A DNA stretch of 64,000 nt from Clostridiales bacterium (GTDB lineage: Bacteria; Bacillota; Clostridia; Christensenellales; Aristaeellaceae). Position 1 is the first letter of the stretch. Each line of letters opens with the position of its first letter. Below are positions 57,327 through 64,000 of this stretch, one piece after another. The notes under the pieces were generated by a model, which was given only the letters and a program-made list of their open reading frames with translations, did no database searches and was not told where the DNA came from. The stretch covers positions 8,933 to 72,932 of the forward strand of contig SFGO01000003.1 of the NCBI GenBank assembly GCA_004556545.1. The letters are read 5' to 3'. Made by a program: the position numbers and the translations under genes.

Positions 57327-57887
57327 ATGACGAAACGCTTTGAGAAAACGCTGATTGGCCATTGCGCGGCAACGCTGGCAGGGCATAAGTGCGGCAGTTT
57401 GTTTTCGTACCATTTGGCGGCGGGGGAAACGATGGAAGAAAATTTGAACCCGGTCAATCTCCATCTTTCCGAAAAGGGTGTGCGTGTCCGGCTGCTGAGG
57501 GGATGCGCACGGGGCGGTCTATTGTATGTATACCGCCCGCGAAAGCTGGCGAGACGGCTGGAGGATCCTGCGGTCCGTGATTTTCTCTCCGCGCAGGGCT
57601 ACACGGATTTCTCCGGGGAGGGCTGTCTCGCCACGCTGACGCGCCGTCTGGCTCAGTGTGAGGATTTTCCCCATGAGATCGGCGTCTTTCTGGACTATCC
57701 GCTGGAAGATGTGATCGGCTTCATCCGCAACCGGGGCAGCGGGTTCTGCTGTCTGGGCTGCTGGAAGGCCTATTCCAACGCCGAAGCGGCGGAAAAGACC
57801 TTCGCGCTGTACCGCAAATGCCGGGAAGTTTATTTGAACTGTTACGGCAAAGGTTTCGATGTCGCGCGGCTGACGGTAGCCGCTTGA
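57327..57887 (+). CDS. DUF3793-like protein, probable iron- or redox-linked
   Basis: 186 aa, cytoplasmic. I recognise the overall pattern of DUF3793: CAATLAGHKCGSLFSY at the start, GLLYVYRPRKLARRL, then FPHEIGVFLDYPLEDVIGFI and FCCLGCWKAYSN. Conserved Cys residues (CAAT, HKCG, FCCLGC, KCREVYLNCYG) suggest metal or redox chemistry. Biochemical function is not known to me. Such genes often sit beside flavodoxin or ferrous-iron genes in clostridia, and here a flavodoxin follows after 29 nt. GGAGGG precedes the ATG. Two operator sites upstream point to repression by a shared regulator. Confidence 0.75.
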   Translation: MTKRFEKTLIGHCAATLAGHKCGSLFSYHLAAGETMEENLNPVNLHLSEKGVRVRLLRGCARGGLLYVYRPRKLARRLEDPAVRDFLSAQGYTDFSGEGCLATLTRRLAQCEDFPHEIGVFLDYPLEDVIGFIRNRGSGFCCLGCWKAYSNAEAAEKTFALYRKCREVYLNCYGKGFDVARLTVAA

Positions 57888-57916
57888 CATACTATGATCA
57901 ATCAGGAGGAAAGAAG

Positions 57917-58327
57917 ATGAATCGAGTAGCAGTAGTCTACTGGAGCGGCACGGGCCACACGCAGGCCATGGCCGAAGCGGTAGCGGGCGCCTGCGGCGGA
58001 AAGCTGATGACCGCCGTGGAGTTTTCCCCCGACCAGGCGGCGGAATATGACGTCATTGCCTTCGGATGCCCCGCCATGGGCGCGGAGGTGCTGGAGGAAA
58101 GCGAGTTCCAGCCCATGTTTGACGACGTGAAGCCCCAGCTCAAGGGCAAGAAGATCGCGTTGTTCGGCTCTTACGGCTGGGGAGACGGCGAATGGATGCG
58201 CTCCTGGGAAGAGGATTGCCTGGCGGCCGGCGCGGTGCTGGCCTGCGACAGCGTGATCTGCCAGGACGAGCCGGACGGGGACGCGCTGGCCGCCTGCGAG
58301 GCGCTGGGCAAGGCGCTGGCGGAGTGA
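57917..58327 (+). CDS. Flavodoxin
   Basis: Short-chain flavodoxin of 136 aa, an FMN-carrying electron carrier often made in place of ferredoxin when iron is short. The FMN phosphate loop is WSGTGHTQAMAEAV. The two isoalloxazine loops are FGCPAMGAEVLEES and FGSYGWGDGEWM. The ATG 57917 has AGGAGG 8 nt upstream; the longer frame overlaps the DUF3793 gene and is not supported. Second gene of the operon. Confidence 0.94.
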   Translation: MNRVAVVYWSGTGHTQAMAEAVAGACGGKLMTAVEFSPDQAAEYDVIAFGCPAMGAEVLEESEFQPMFDDVKPQLKGKKIALFGSYGWGDGEWMRSWEEDCLAAGAVLACDSVICQDEPDGDALAACEALGKALAE

Positions 58328-58472
58328 CCTCATGCCGGAGAAGGCCGGGCGGGAGCTGATGGACGCGGCTTTCGGAACTCCCTTCTTCGGAAGGTGTTGT
58401 GCGATTTTCAACTTTGATTTTCTGTTTGCGCGAAACAAGCAGGATTCTGTTCTGTTCCAAATTCACCTTATG

Positions 58473-58507
58473 GGAGAGTCGGTAAGGACGCAGCCGACTC
58501 TCCTTTT
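58473..58507 (+). terminator. Terminator of the flavodoxin operon
   Basis: A 10-bp stem GGAGAGTCGG/CCGACTCTCC followed by TTTT. The 145 nt between the flavodoxin stop and this hairpin hold no gene that I can support. Confidence 0.9.
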
Positions 58508-58529
58508 CGTGTATTTTTTTCAACTCCCA

Positions 58530-58558
58530 TTGACACTATAGGAGATAGGAAGTATAAT
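58530..58558 (+). promoter_or_regulatory. Consensus promoter of the iscR-suf operon
   Basis: TTGACA (58530-58535), a 17-nt spacer, and TATAAT (58553-58558), a perfect sigma-A consensus. Confidence 0.9.
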
Positions 58559-58563
58559 GTCCA

Positions 58564-58594
58564 CCGGAAAGGTAGGAATTAACCTGCCTTTCGG
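58564..58594 (+). promoter_or_regulatory. Inverted repeat at the suf transcription start
   Basis: Arms 58564-58576 and 58583-58594 (AAAGGTAGG and CCTGCCTTT cores) pair with one bulge and one G-U. Position just after the -10 box suits autorepression by the Rrf2 protein; an RNA hairpin role is also possible. Confidence 0.5.
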
Positions 58595-58627
58595 AAACAT
58601 ACGAAGCGCGAAAGGAGCGGCTGCCTT

Positions 58628-59098
58628 ATGATGATCTCTTCCAAAGGGCGGTACGCCCTGCGGGTCATGCTGGATATGGCCGAGCAGGGCGGCGACAGCT
58701 ACCTCCCGCTGAAGGATATTGCGGATCGCCAGAATATTTCCCGGAAATATCTGGAAAGCATCATGCCTGACCTGGCCAAACACGGCCTGGTGGAAAGCGC
58801 CATGGGCAAAACCGGCGGCTACAAGCTGACCCGGAAGCCCGAAGACTACAAGGTGGGCGAGATCCTCTGCGCCGCAGAGGGCGAACTGGCCCCCGTTGCC
58901 TGCCTGACCAAGGACGGCAAGAAGTGTGAGAAGGTAGATTCCTGCTACACGCTGCCCTTCTGGATCGGGCTGGAGGAACACATCAACTCCTACGTCAACA
59001 GCTACACGCTGAAGGATCTGCTGGAATCCGGAGAAAAAAACCACGACAAATGCGGCGGCTGCACGGCCTGCGGCGGGAAAGAGGTTGAAGGAAAATGA
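58628..59098 (+). CDS. Rrf2-family Fe-S regulator, IscR-like
   Basis: 156 aa. The winged helix (MISSKGRYALRVMLDMAEQG, then LPLKDIADRQNISRKYLESI) is followed by three cysteines in CX7CX5C (from VACLTKDGKKCEKVDSC), the 2Fe-2S ligands of IscR-type sensors. A second Cys-rich tail (CGGCTACGG) is unusual. Expected role: sense Fe-S status and repress the suf genes, including itself. AAGGAG precedes ATG 58628; a second ATG is adjacent. It overlaps sufC by 4 nt. Confidence 0.92.
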   Translation: MMISSKGRYALRVMLDMAEQGGDSYLPLKDIADRQNISRKYLESIMPDLAKHGLVESAMGKTGGYKLTRKPEDYKVGEILCAAEGELAPVACLTKDGKKCEKVDSCYTLPFWIGLEEHINSYVNSYTLKDLLESGEKNHDKCGGCTACGGKEVEGK

Positions 59099-59850
59099 AA
59101 CAGAACGCTTTACTGGAAGTCAAAAACCTGCATGTGAGCGCCGAGGATGAAACCGAAATTCTGCACGGCGTGAATTTAACGCTGGGCCACGACGAGACCC
59201 ATGTGCTCATGGGCCCCAACGGCACGGGCAAATCTACGCTGGGCTATGCGATTACCGGCAATCCCAACTATACCGTTACCGAAGGCCAGATTCTTTTTGA
59301 CGGCGAGGACATCACCGGCCTGCCCGTCAACGAACGCGCCAAGAAGGGTATTTTTCTGTCCTTCCAGAACCCGCTGGAGGTTCCCGGCGTGACCCTGAGC
59401 GCCTTTATCCGCACGTCGCTGGAACAGAAGACCGGCAGCCGTCTGCGCCTGTGGGACTTCAAAAAGAAGCTGGCGGAAACCATGAAGCTGCTCAACATGG
59501 ACGAAGCCTATGCCGAGCGCGACCTGAACGTGGGCTTCTCCGGCGGCGAAAAGAAAAAGGCGGAAATTCTGCAAATGCTCATGCTGGAACCCAAGCTGGC
59601 CATTCTGGACGAAACGGACTCCGGTCTGGACGTGGACGCGGTGCGCACGGTTTCCAACGGCGTGCGGCTGTTCAAGGAACGCTGCCACGGCTCCCTGCTG
59701 ATCATTACGCACAGCACCCGCATTCTGGAGGCCCTTCAGGTGGACGAGACCCACGTGATGGAAAACGGTGTCATCGTCCGGGAAGGCGACGCCTCTCTGG
59801 TAGAGGAGATCAACGAACACGGTTTCGGAAAGCTGAGCGAGGACCGGTGA
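59095..59850 (+). CDS. sufC: SufC, ATPase of the SUF Fe-S assembly complex
   Basis: 251 aa. An ABC-type ATPase that drives SufBCD scaffold rearrangement in the cytosol, not transport. Walker A GPNGTGKST, Q-loop LSFQNPLEVPGV, the SufC-type signature GFSGGEKKKAEIL, Walker B LAILDETDSGLDVDA and H-loop ITHSTRIL are all present. The start codon overlaps the regulator stop (ATGA). Confidence 0.97.
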   Translation: MKQNALLEVKNLHVSAEDETEILHGVNLTLGHDETHVLMGPNGTGKSTLGYAITGNPNYTVTEGQILFDGEDITGLPVNERAKKGIFLSFQNPLEVPGVTLSAFIRTSLEQKTGSRLRLWDFKKKLAETMKLLNMDEAYAERDLNVGFSGGEKKKAEILQMLMLEPKLAILDETDSGLDVDAVRTVSNGVRLFKERCHGSLLIITHSTRILEALQVDETHVMENGVIVREGDASLVEEINEHGFGKLSEDR

Positions 59851-59853
59851 TCC

Positions 59854-61263
59854 ATGATGAGAGAAAAGAGTCTGGTAGAAGATATTGACCGCAGTATCTA
59901 TGATATTCGGGATGAAGAAAAAGATGCCTACCGCATGGAAGCGGGTCTGACCCCCGAGATCATCGAAAAGCTGTCCAAGGAAAAGGGCGACCCGGTGTGG
60001 ATGCAGCAGTTCCGGCTGCAAGCCCTTCAGATTTATAATGAGATGGAGATCCCCAACTGGGGCCCCTCCATTGAAGGGCTGGACATGGATCACATCGCCA
60101 CTTACGTCCGCCCCAATACCAAGATGCAGAACGACTGGAAAAACGTGCCCCAGGACATCAAGGATACCTTCGACCGGCTGGGTATCCCGCAGGCCGAACG
60201 GAAGTCGCTGGCAGGCGTGGGCGCGCAGTACGATTCCGAGCTGGTGTATCACAACGTCCGGGAGGAAGTGGCCGCCGAGGGCGTGGTGTACACCGATATG
60301 GAAAGCGCCATGAAGGGCGAATATGCCGATATGGTGCGCAAGTACTTTATGAAGCTGGTTACGCCCCGGGATCATAAGTTCGCCGCGCTGCACGGCGCGG
60401 TCTGGTCCGGCGGCTCCTTCGTTTACGTGCCCAAGGGCGTGCATCTGTCCATTCCGCTGCAGTCCTATTTCCGGCTGAACGCCAAGGGCGCGGGCCAGTT
60501 CGAGCATACGCTGATCATCGTGGACGAGGGCGCCAGCCTGCATTTCATCGAAGGCTGCTCCGCACCCAAGTACAACGTGGCCAACCTGCATGCGGGCTGC
60601 GTGGAGCTGTATGTGAAGAAGAACGCCAAGCTGCGTTATTCCACCATTGAAAACTGGTCCAAGAACATGTACAACCTGAACACCAAGCGGGCGCTGGTGG
60701 AAGAAAACGGCGTCATCGAGTGGGTATCCGGTTCCTTCGGCTCTCATGTGGGCTGTCTGTATCCCATGAGCGTCCTGAAGGGTGACAATTCCCGCACGGA
60801 GTTCACCGGCGTGACCTTCGCAGGAAAGGGCCAGAATCTGGATACCGGCGCGAAGGTGGTTCACGTGGGCAAGAACACCAGCTCCTATATGAACACCCGC
60901 TCCATCAGCAAGAGCGGCGGTATCAGTACCTTCCGCAGCAGCGTAGTGGTGGAAAAGAGCGCTCAGGGCGCGAAATCCTCCGTGTCCTGCCAGAGCCTGA
61001 TGCTGGACTCCGAGTCTCGCTCCGACACCATCCCCGCCATGGACATCCGTACCCGGAACGCTTCCGTAGGCCACGAGGCCAAGATCGGCAGCATCAGCAA
61101 CGAGGCCATTTTCTATCTCATGAGCCGCGGCATGTCCGAAGAGGACGCGCGGGCGCTGATCGTCAGCGGCTTCGCGGATAACGTGTCCAAGGAACTCCCC
61201 GTGGAGTACGCGGTGGAGATGAACAATCTGATCCGTCTGGAAATGAAGGGCAGCATCGGCTGA
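59854..61263 (+). CDS. sufB: SufB, scaffold subunit of the SUF complex
   Basis: 469 aa. Cluster-building subunit paired with SufC and SufD. Characteristic segments are SGGSFVYVPKGVHLSIPLQS, FEHTLIIVDEGASLHFIEGC, the catalytic-core SAPKYNVANLHAGCVELYV, GSFGSHVGCLYP, and the C-terminal GSISNEAIFYLMSRGMSEED. The start ATG is 3 nt after sufC; an ATG just ahead at 59857 is in the same frame. Confidence 0.97.
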   Translation: MMREKSLVEDIDRSIYDIRDEEKDAYRMEAGLTPEIIEKLSKEKGDPVWMQQFRLQALQIYNEMEIPNWGPSIEGLDMDHIATYVRPNTKMQNDWKNVPQDIKDTFDRLGIPQAERKSLAGVGAQYDSELVYHNVREEVAAEGVVYTDMESAMKGEYADMVRKYFMKLVTPRDHKFAALHGAVWSGGSFVYVPKGVHLSIPLQSYFRLNAKGAGQFEHTLIIVDEGASLHFIEGCSAPKYNVANLHAGCVELYVKKNAKLRYSTIENWSKNMYNLNTKRALVEENGVIEWVSGSFGSHVGCLYPMSVLKGDNSRTEFTGVTFAGKGQNLDTGAKVVHVGKNTSSYMNTRSISKSGGISTFRSSVVVEKSAQGAKSSVSCQSLMLDSESRSDTIPAMDIRTRNASVGHEAKIGSISNEAIFYLMSRGMSEEDARALIVSGFADNVSKELPVEYAVEMNNLIRLEMKGSIG

Positions 61264-61289
61264 CAACGCTTGCGGAAGGAGGAAAAACG

Positions 61290-62222
61290 ATGGAAGAAAC
61301 GATGAAGACCAAGAATCGCCTGATCGTGGATCAGCTCCCGGTCAAGACGTGGAACCGGCTGAATGTAAACGAAGCCGTGATCGAATGGGATGAAGCCCGT
61401 ACCGCTGATCTGGGTACGGAAAGCCATATGGCCGGGTCGGACGAGCCCGTGCGCATCGCCGCCCGGGGAGAGGGCGAATTCAGCCGCAAGCAGGTGAAGG
61501 TGGAGGCCGCGCCCGGTACGCGCATCACCGTTTACGAGCAGATGGAGGCCGAGCAGCATTTTCATCTGCACACGACGCTGGTGGCTCATGAAAACGCCGT
61601 CATCCGTCTGGTGCAGCTGCAGGATACCCGGGAGGGTTCCCTTTTGTACAACCAGATCGACGGCCATTGCGAAGAAAACGGCCATATCGAGCTGATCCAG
61701 ATGTTCGTAGGCCGGGGTCATCTGTATTCCGACAGCCGTTTCACGCTGCAGGGCGACCGCAGCGGGCTGGAAGCGGATATCGGCTATCTGGGTCGGAAGG
61801 ATCAGAAGCTGGATATGAATCTGGCGGTGGATCATTTCGGAAAGCATACGGAAAGCGAGATCAACGCCGCCGGCGCGCTGATGGATTCCTCTGCGAAGGT
61901 TTTCCGGGGCACCATCGACTTCAAGAACGGCTCCAGCGATTCCGTGGGCAACGAAAAAGAGACCGTCCTCATGCTGGGCGAGAACGTGATTAACAAGACC
62001 GTGCCCCTCATCCTGTGCGCCGAAGAAAACGTGGTGGGCAACCACGGCGCGACCATCGGCGAGCTGGACGACGAAACGCTGTTCTATTTCGAAAGCCGCG
62101 GCATCGGCCGGGAAGCGGCGGAGGATCTGCTGGCTCGGGCGTCCATCGAACGGCTGGCCCGGAAGACCGGCGACGCGGAAACGGAAGAGAAGATCGCAGC
62201 GCTTTTGAACGAGGAGCTTTAA
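61290..62222 (+). CDS. sufD: SufD, scaffold subunit of the SUF complex
   Basis: 310 aa, shorter than the roughly 430 of proteobacterial SufD but normal for many clostridia. The beta-helix core is recognisable in VRLVQLQDTREGSLLYNQID and FRGTIDFKNGSSDSVGNEKE, and the C-terminal GATIGELDDETLFYFESRGI matches the SufB/SufD family. GGAGGAAA precedes the ATG. It forms the SufB-SufC2-SufD complex. Confidence 0.94.
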   Translation: MEETMKTKNRLIVDQLPVKTWNRLNVNEAVIEWDEARTADLGTESHMAGSDEPVRIAARGEGEFSRKQVKVEAAPGTRITVYEQMEAEQHFHLHTTLVAHENAVIRLVQLQDTREGSLLYNQIDGHCEENGHIELIQMFVGRGHLYSDSRFTLQGDRSGLEADIGYLGRKDQKLDMNLAVDHFGKHTESEINAAGALMDSSAKVFRGTIDFKNGSSDSVGNEKETVLMLGENVINKTVPLILCAEENVVGNHGATIGELDDETLFYFESRGIGREAAEDLLARASIERLARKTGDAETEEKIAALLNEEL

Positions 62223-62223
62223 C

Positions 62224-63438
62224 ATGGCATACGATTTCAGAAAAGACTTTCCGCTGCTTCAGCAGAACAAGATCGCCTATCTGGACAACGCGGCGACGGC
62301 CCAGCGGCCCCAGTGCGTTATCGACGCGGAAAGCAGCTTTTACCGCAATTCCAACGCCAACCCCCTGCGGGGCCTGTATTCCCTCAGCGTGGAAGCGACG
62401 GAAATTTATGAAAACGCCCGGGAGTCCGTTCGGGATTTCCTGAACGCTTCCTCTACGGAAGAAATCATCTTTACCCGTGGCACCACCGAAGGGCTGAATC
62501 TGGTGGCGTATAGCTACGGCCTTCATCATGTGAAGGAGGGCGACGAGGTACTGGTCTCCATCATGGAGCACCACAGCAATCTCCTGCCGTGGCAGATGGT
62601 CTGCCGCCAGACCGGCGCGAAGCTCCGCTTTATCGAATGCGAGCCGGACGGCACGGTGGATCTGGCCAAGGTGGAAGCCCTGATCAGCGACCGCACGAAG
62701 ATCGTGGCCATCAATCAGGTATCCAATGTGCTGGGCCGGATCAATCCCGTTCGGGAGATCGCCGATATGGCCCACCGCCACGGCGCGGTGATCGTGGTGG
62801 ACGGCGCGCAGAGCACGCCCCATATGCCCGTGAACGTGCGGGAGCTGGACGCGGATTTCTTCGCCTTCTCCGGCCACAAGGTTTTCGGCCCCATGGGCAT
62901 CGGCGTTCTGTACGGCAGGAAGGAACTGCTGGACCATATGCCCCCCTTCCTGACCGGCGGCGAAATGATCGAGTCCGTCACCCGGGAATCCGCCATTTAT
63001 GCCGAACTGCCCCACAAATTTGAGGCGGGCACGGTGAACGCGGGGGGCGCGGCGGGCCTGCAGGCTGCCATTGAGTACATGCTCAGCGTGGGCTTCGAAA
63101 CCATGCACGAGCGGGAAACGGCGCTGGTCAGCCGGGCCATGGAGGGCATGAAGAAGCTGCCCTATGTCCATGTGCTGGGCTCGGACAAGCCCGAAGAACA
63201 CACCGGCATCGTGACCTTCACCATGGACGGCGTTCATCCCCACGACGTAAGCGAGATCCTGTCGGCGGACGGCGTGGCCGTCCGGGCGGGACACCACTGC
63301 GCGCAGCCCCTGCTGGCTCATTTGGGCTACAGCTCCACCGTGCGCGCCAGCTTTGCCTTCTACAATACCGAAGCGGAAGTGGACCAGCTGCTGGCCAGCC
63401 TTTCGACGATGAGGGAGCGGATGGGTTATGGAAAATAG
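62224..63438 (+). CDS. sufS: SufS cysteine desulfurase
   Basis: 404 aa, class V aminotransferase fold, PLP enzyme supplying sulfur. The PLP lysine is in FAFSGHKVFGPMGIGVLYG, the pyridoxal stacking His in SIMEHHSNLLPW, and the persulfide Cys in RAGHHCAQPLL. It starts one nt after the sufD stop and overlaps sufU by 11 nt, typical of the SufS-SufU pair. Confidence 0.97.
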   Translation: MAYDFRKDFPLLQQNKIAYLDNAATAQRPQCVIDAESSFYRNSNANPLRGLYSLSVEATEIYENARESVRDFLNASSTEEIIFTRGTTEGLNLVAYSYGLHHVKEGDEVLVSIMEHHSNLLPWQMVCRQTGAKLRFIECEPDGTVDLAKVEALISDRTKIVAINQVSNVLGRINPVREIADMAHRHGAVIVVDGAQSTPHMPVNVRELDADFFAFSGHKVFGPMGIGVLYGRKELLDHMPPFLTGGEMIESVTRESAIYAELPHKFEAGTVNAGGAAGLQAAIEYMLSVGFETMHERETALVSRAMEGMKKLPYVHVLGSDKPEEHTGIVTFTMDGVHPHDVSEILSADGVAVRAGHHCAQPLLAHLGYSSTVRASFAFYNTEAEVDQLLASLSTMRERMGYGK

Positions 63439-63850
63439 GAGCTTCTACAACGAAATTTTGACCGAGCATAACATTCACCCGGAATTCAAGCACGATCTGC
63501 CCGACGCGGACATCGTGCTGGAAGGCGTGAACCCCAGCTGCGGCGACCATATCTGGCTGAAGCTGAAGACCGACGGCGACAAAATCACCGACGGCGCGTT
63601 CGTGGGCGACGGCTGCGCTATTTCTCAGGCGTCCGCTGACATCATGCTGGGCATGGTCGTTGGCCAACCCAAGGAAAAGGCCCTGCAGATGGCCGATACC
63701 TTCATGCGGATGATCAAGGGCGAGGCCAGCGAAGCGGAGATCGACAGTCTGGAAGAAGCCTCGGCCCTGCGGGATATTTCCCATATGCCCGCCCGGGTCA
63801 AGTGCGCCGTGCTGGGCTGGCGTACCCTGAAGGAAGCCGTAGGAAAATAA
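63428..63850 (+). CDS. sufU: SufU zinc-dependent sulfurtransferase partner
   Basis: 140 aa, IscU-like fold. The three conserved Cys are in NPSCGD, GDGCAIS and RVKCAVLGW, with the Asp of the first motif as the fourth zinc ligand. In Bacillus, SufU accepts the SufS persulfide and does not act as an independent scaffold. An extra loop between the second and third Cys (MADTFMRMIKGEASEAEID region) separates SufU from IscU. Last gene of the suf operon. Confidence 0.95.
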   Translation: MENRSFYNEILTEHNIHPEFKHDLPDADIVLEGVNPSCGDHIWLKLKTDGDKITDGAFVGDGCAISQASADIMLGMVVGQPKEKALQMADTFMRMIKGEASEAEIDSLEEASALRDISHMPARVKCAVLGWRTLKEAVGK

Positions 63851-63857
63851 AACCGAA

Positions 63858-63890
63858 AGGCCGCAGAGGGCAAAGCTGCGGCCTCTGCTT
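63858..63890 (+). terminator. Probable terminator of the suf operon
   Basis: A 9-bp stem AGGCCGCAG/CTGCGGCCT, then CTGCTTGTC. The weak T-run lowers confidence. Confidence 0.65.
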
Positions 63891-63904
63891 GTCAAAAAAC
63901 TTGT

Positions 63905-64000
63905 CAAAAAAGTGGAGGTGCAGGAGGCACTGCTGCCACTCAATCGTCGCGGAGGACTACTGCCGTAGTCCCCGCTCGTTTCGTGTCACACCTGCGGGTC
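63905..64000 (+). repeat. Second copy of the dispersed repeat, cut by the window edge
   Basis: 63905-63933 are identical to 40578-40606; the copies then diverge. Downstream lies the hairpin GGACTAC-TGCC-GTAGTCC (63954-63971). No gene is visible up to the window end. Confidence 0.7.

Noticed and set aside
58332..58541. 69-codon ORF after flavodoxin
   Set aside because: It reads through the operon terminator into the suf promoter and has no convincing ribosome binding site.

Overview
The window is GC-rich and reads as chromosome of a spore-forming Clostridia-type Bacillota, probably gut-associated. The evidence is a GerA/GerB/GerC germinant receptor operon, a SipL-like spore-coat protein with a sigma-E-type promoter, RecD2, RelQ- and HU-type genes, a SUF operon with SufU and an Rrf2/IscR regulator, strong purine-rich ribosome binding sites and TTGACA/TATAAT promoters. 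I cannot name the genus. No phage genes, transposases, rRNA or CRISPR arrays are visible.

Layout. 1-4364 (minus): an oligosaccharide importer of the LplB/YtcP type (substrate-binding protein cut by the window edge, two permeases) with a membrane-anchored YesS-like AraC regulator. 4540-6546: initiator and elongator tRNA-Met, then two AT-richer secreted proteins that look like accessory DNA. 6820-14286: housekeeping genes (lipase-like hydrolase, RecD2, nucleoside phosphorylase, XRE regulator, SGNH hydrolase, GNAT, HU, small alarmone synthetase). 14305-17202: a glycyl radical enzyme and its radical SAM activase behind a promoter with a palindromic operator. 17219-20979: germinant receptor operon. 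20963-24181 (minus): an E2-acyltransferase-like protein lacking its catalytic residues and a membrane/PlsC-like fusion. 24301-25909: sipL. 26149-35283 (minus): a YtfQRT-YjfF-type sugar importer next to a lipoprotein sensor, LytS-type kinase and AraC response regulator. 35424-42955: acyltransferase, alanine racemase, RsmD, CoaD, a coiled-coil protein, and an adaptor/FtsX-permease pair with no ATPase. 43032-45404: a shared MsmX/UgpC sugar ATPase and a LacI regulator. 45401-45643: a compact transcription unit coding a 30-residue membrane peptide. 45701-53732: nitrogen assimilation (glnA with a terminator in its leader, an ANTAR regulator, gltB, gltD). 53875-57094 (minus): a small secreted protein and a MalT-like LuxR regulator with a structured leader. 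57197-58507: DUF3793-like protein and flavodoxin under repeated GTTA-N8-TAAC operators. 58530-63850: Rrf2 regulator plus sufCBDSU. The window ends in a dispersed repeat that also occurs at 40578.

How the parts connect. The MsmX-type ATPase could power the ATPase-less importer at the left edge. The YtfQ-like lipoprotein, kinase and response regulator resemble the sugar-sensing three-component systems of clostridia and probably switch on the adjacent importer. GlnA, the ANTAR protein and GltBD form one nitrogen module, with likely antitermination at the glnA leader. The most unexpected link is a shared operator: GTTA-N8-TAAC dyads lie exactly 9 nt past the -10 box both at the orphan 30-codon gene (45496) and at the DUF3793-flavodoxin operon (57327). 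This suggests one metal- or iron-responsive regulon that includes an undescribed microprotein.
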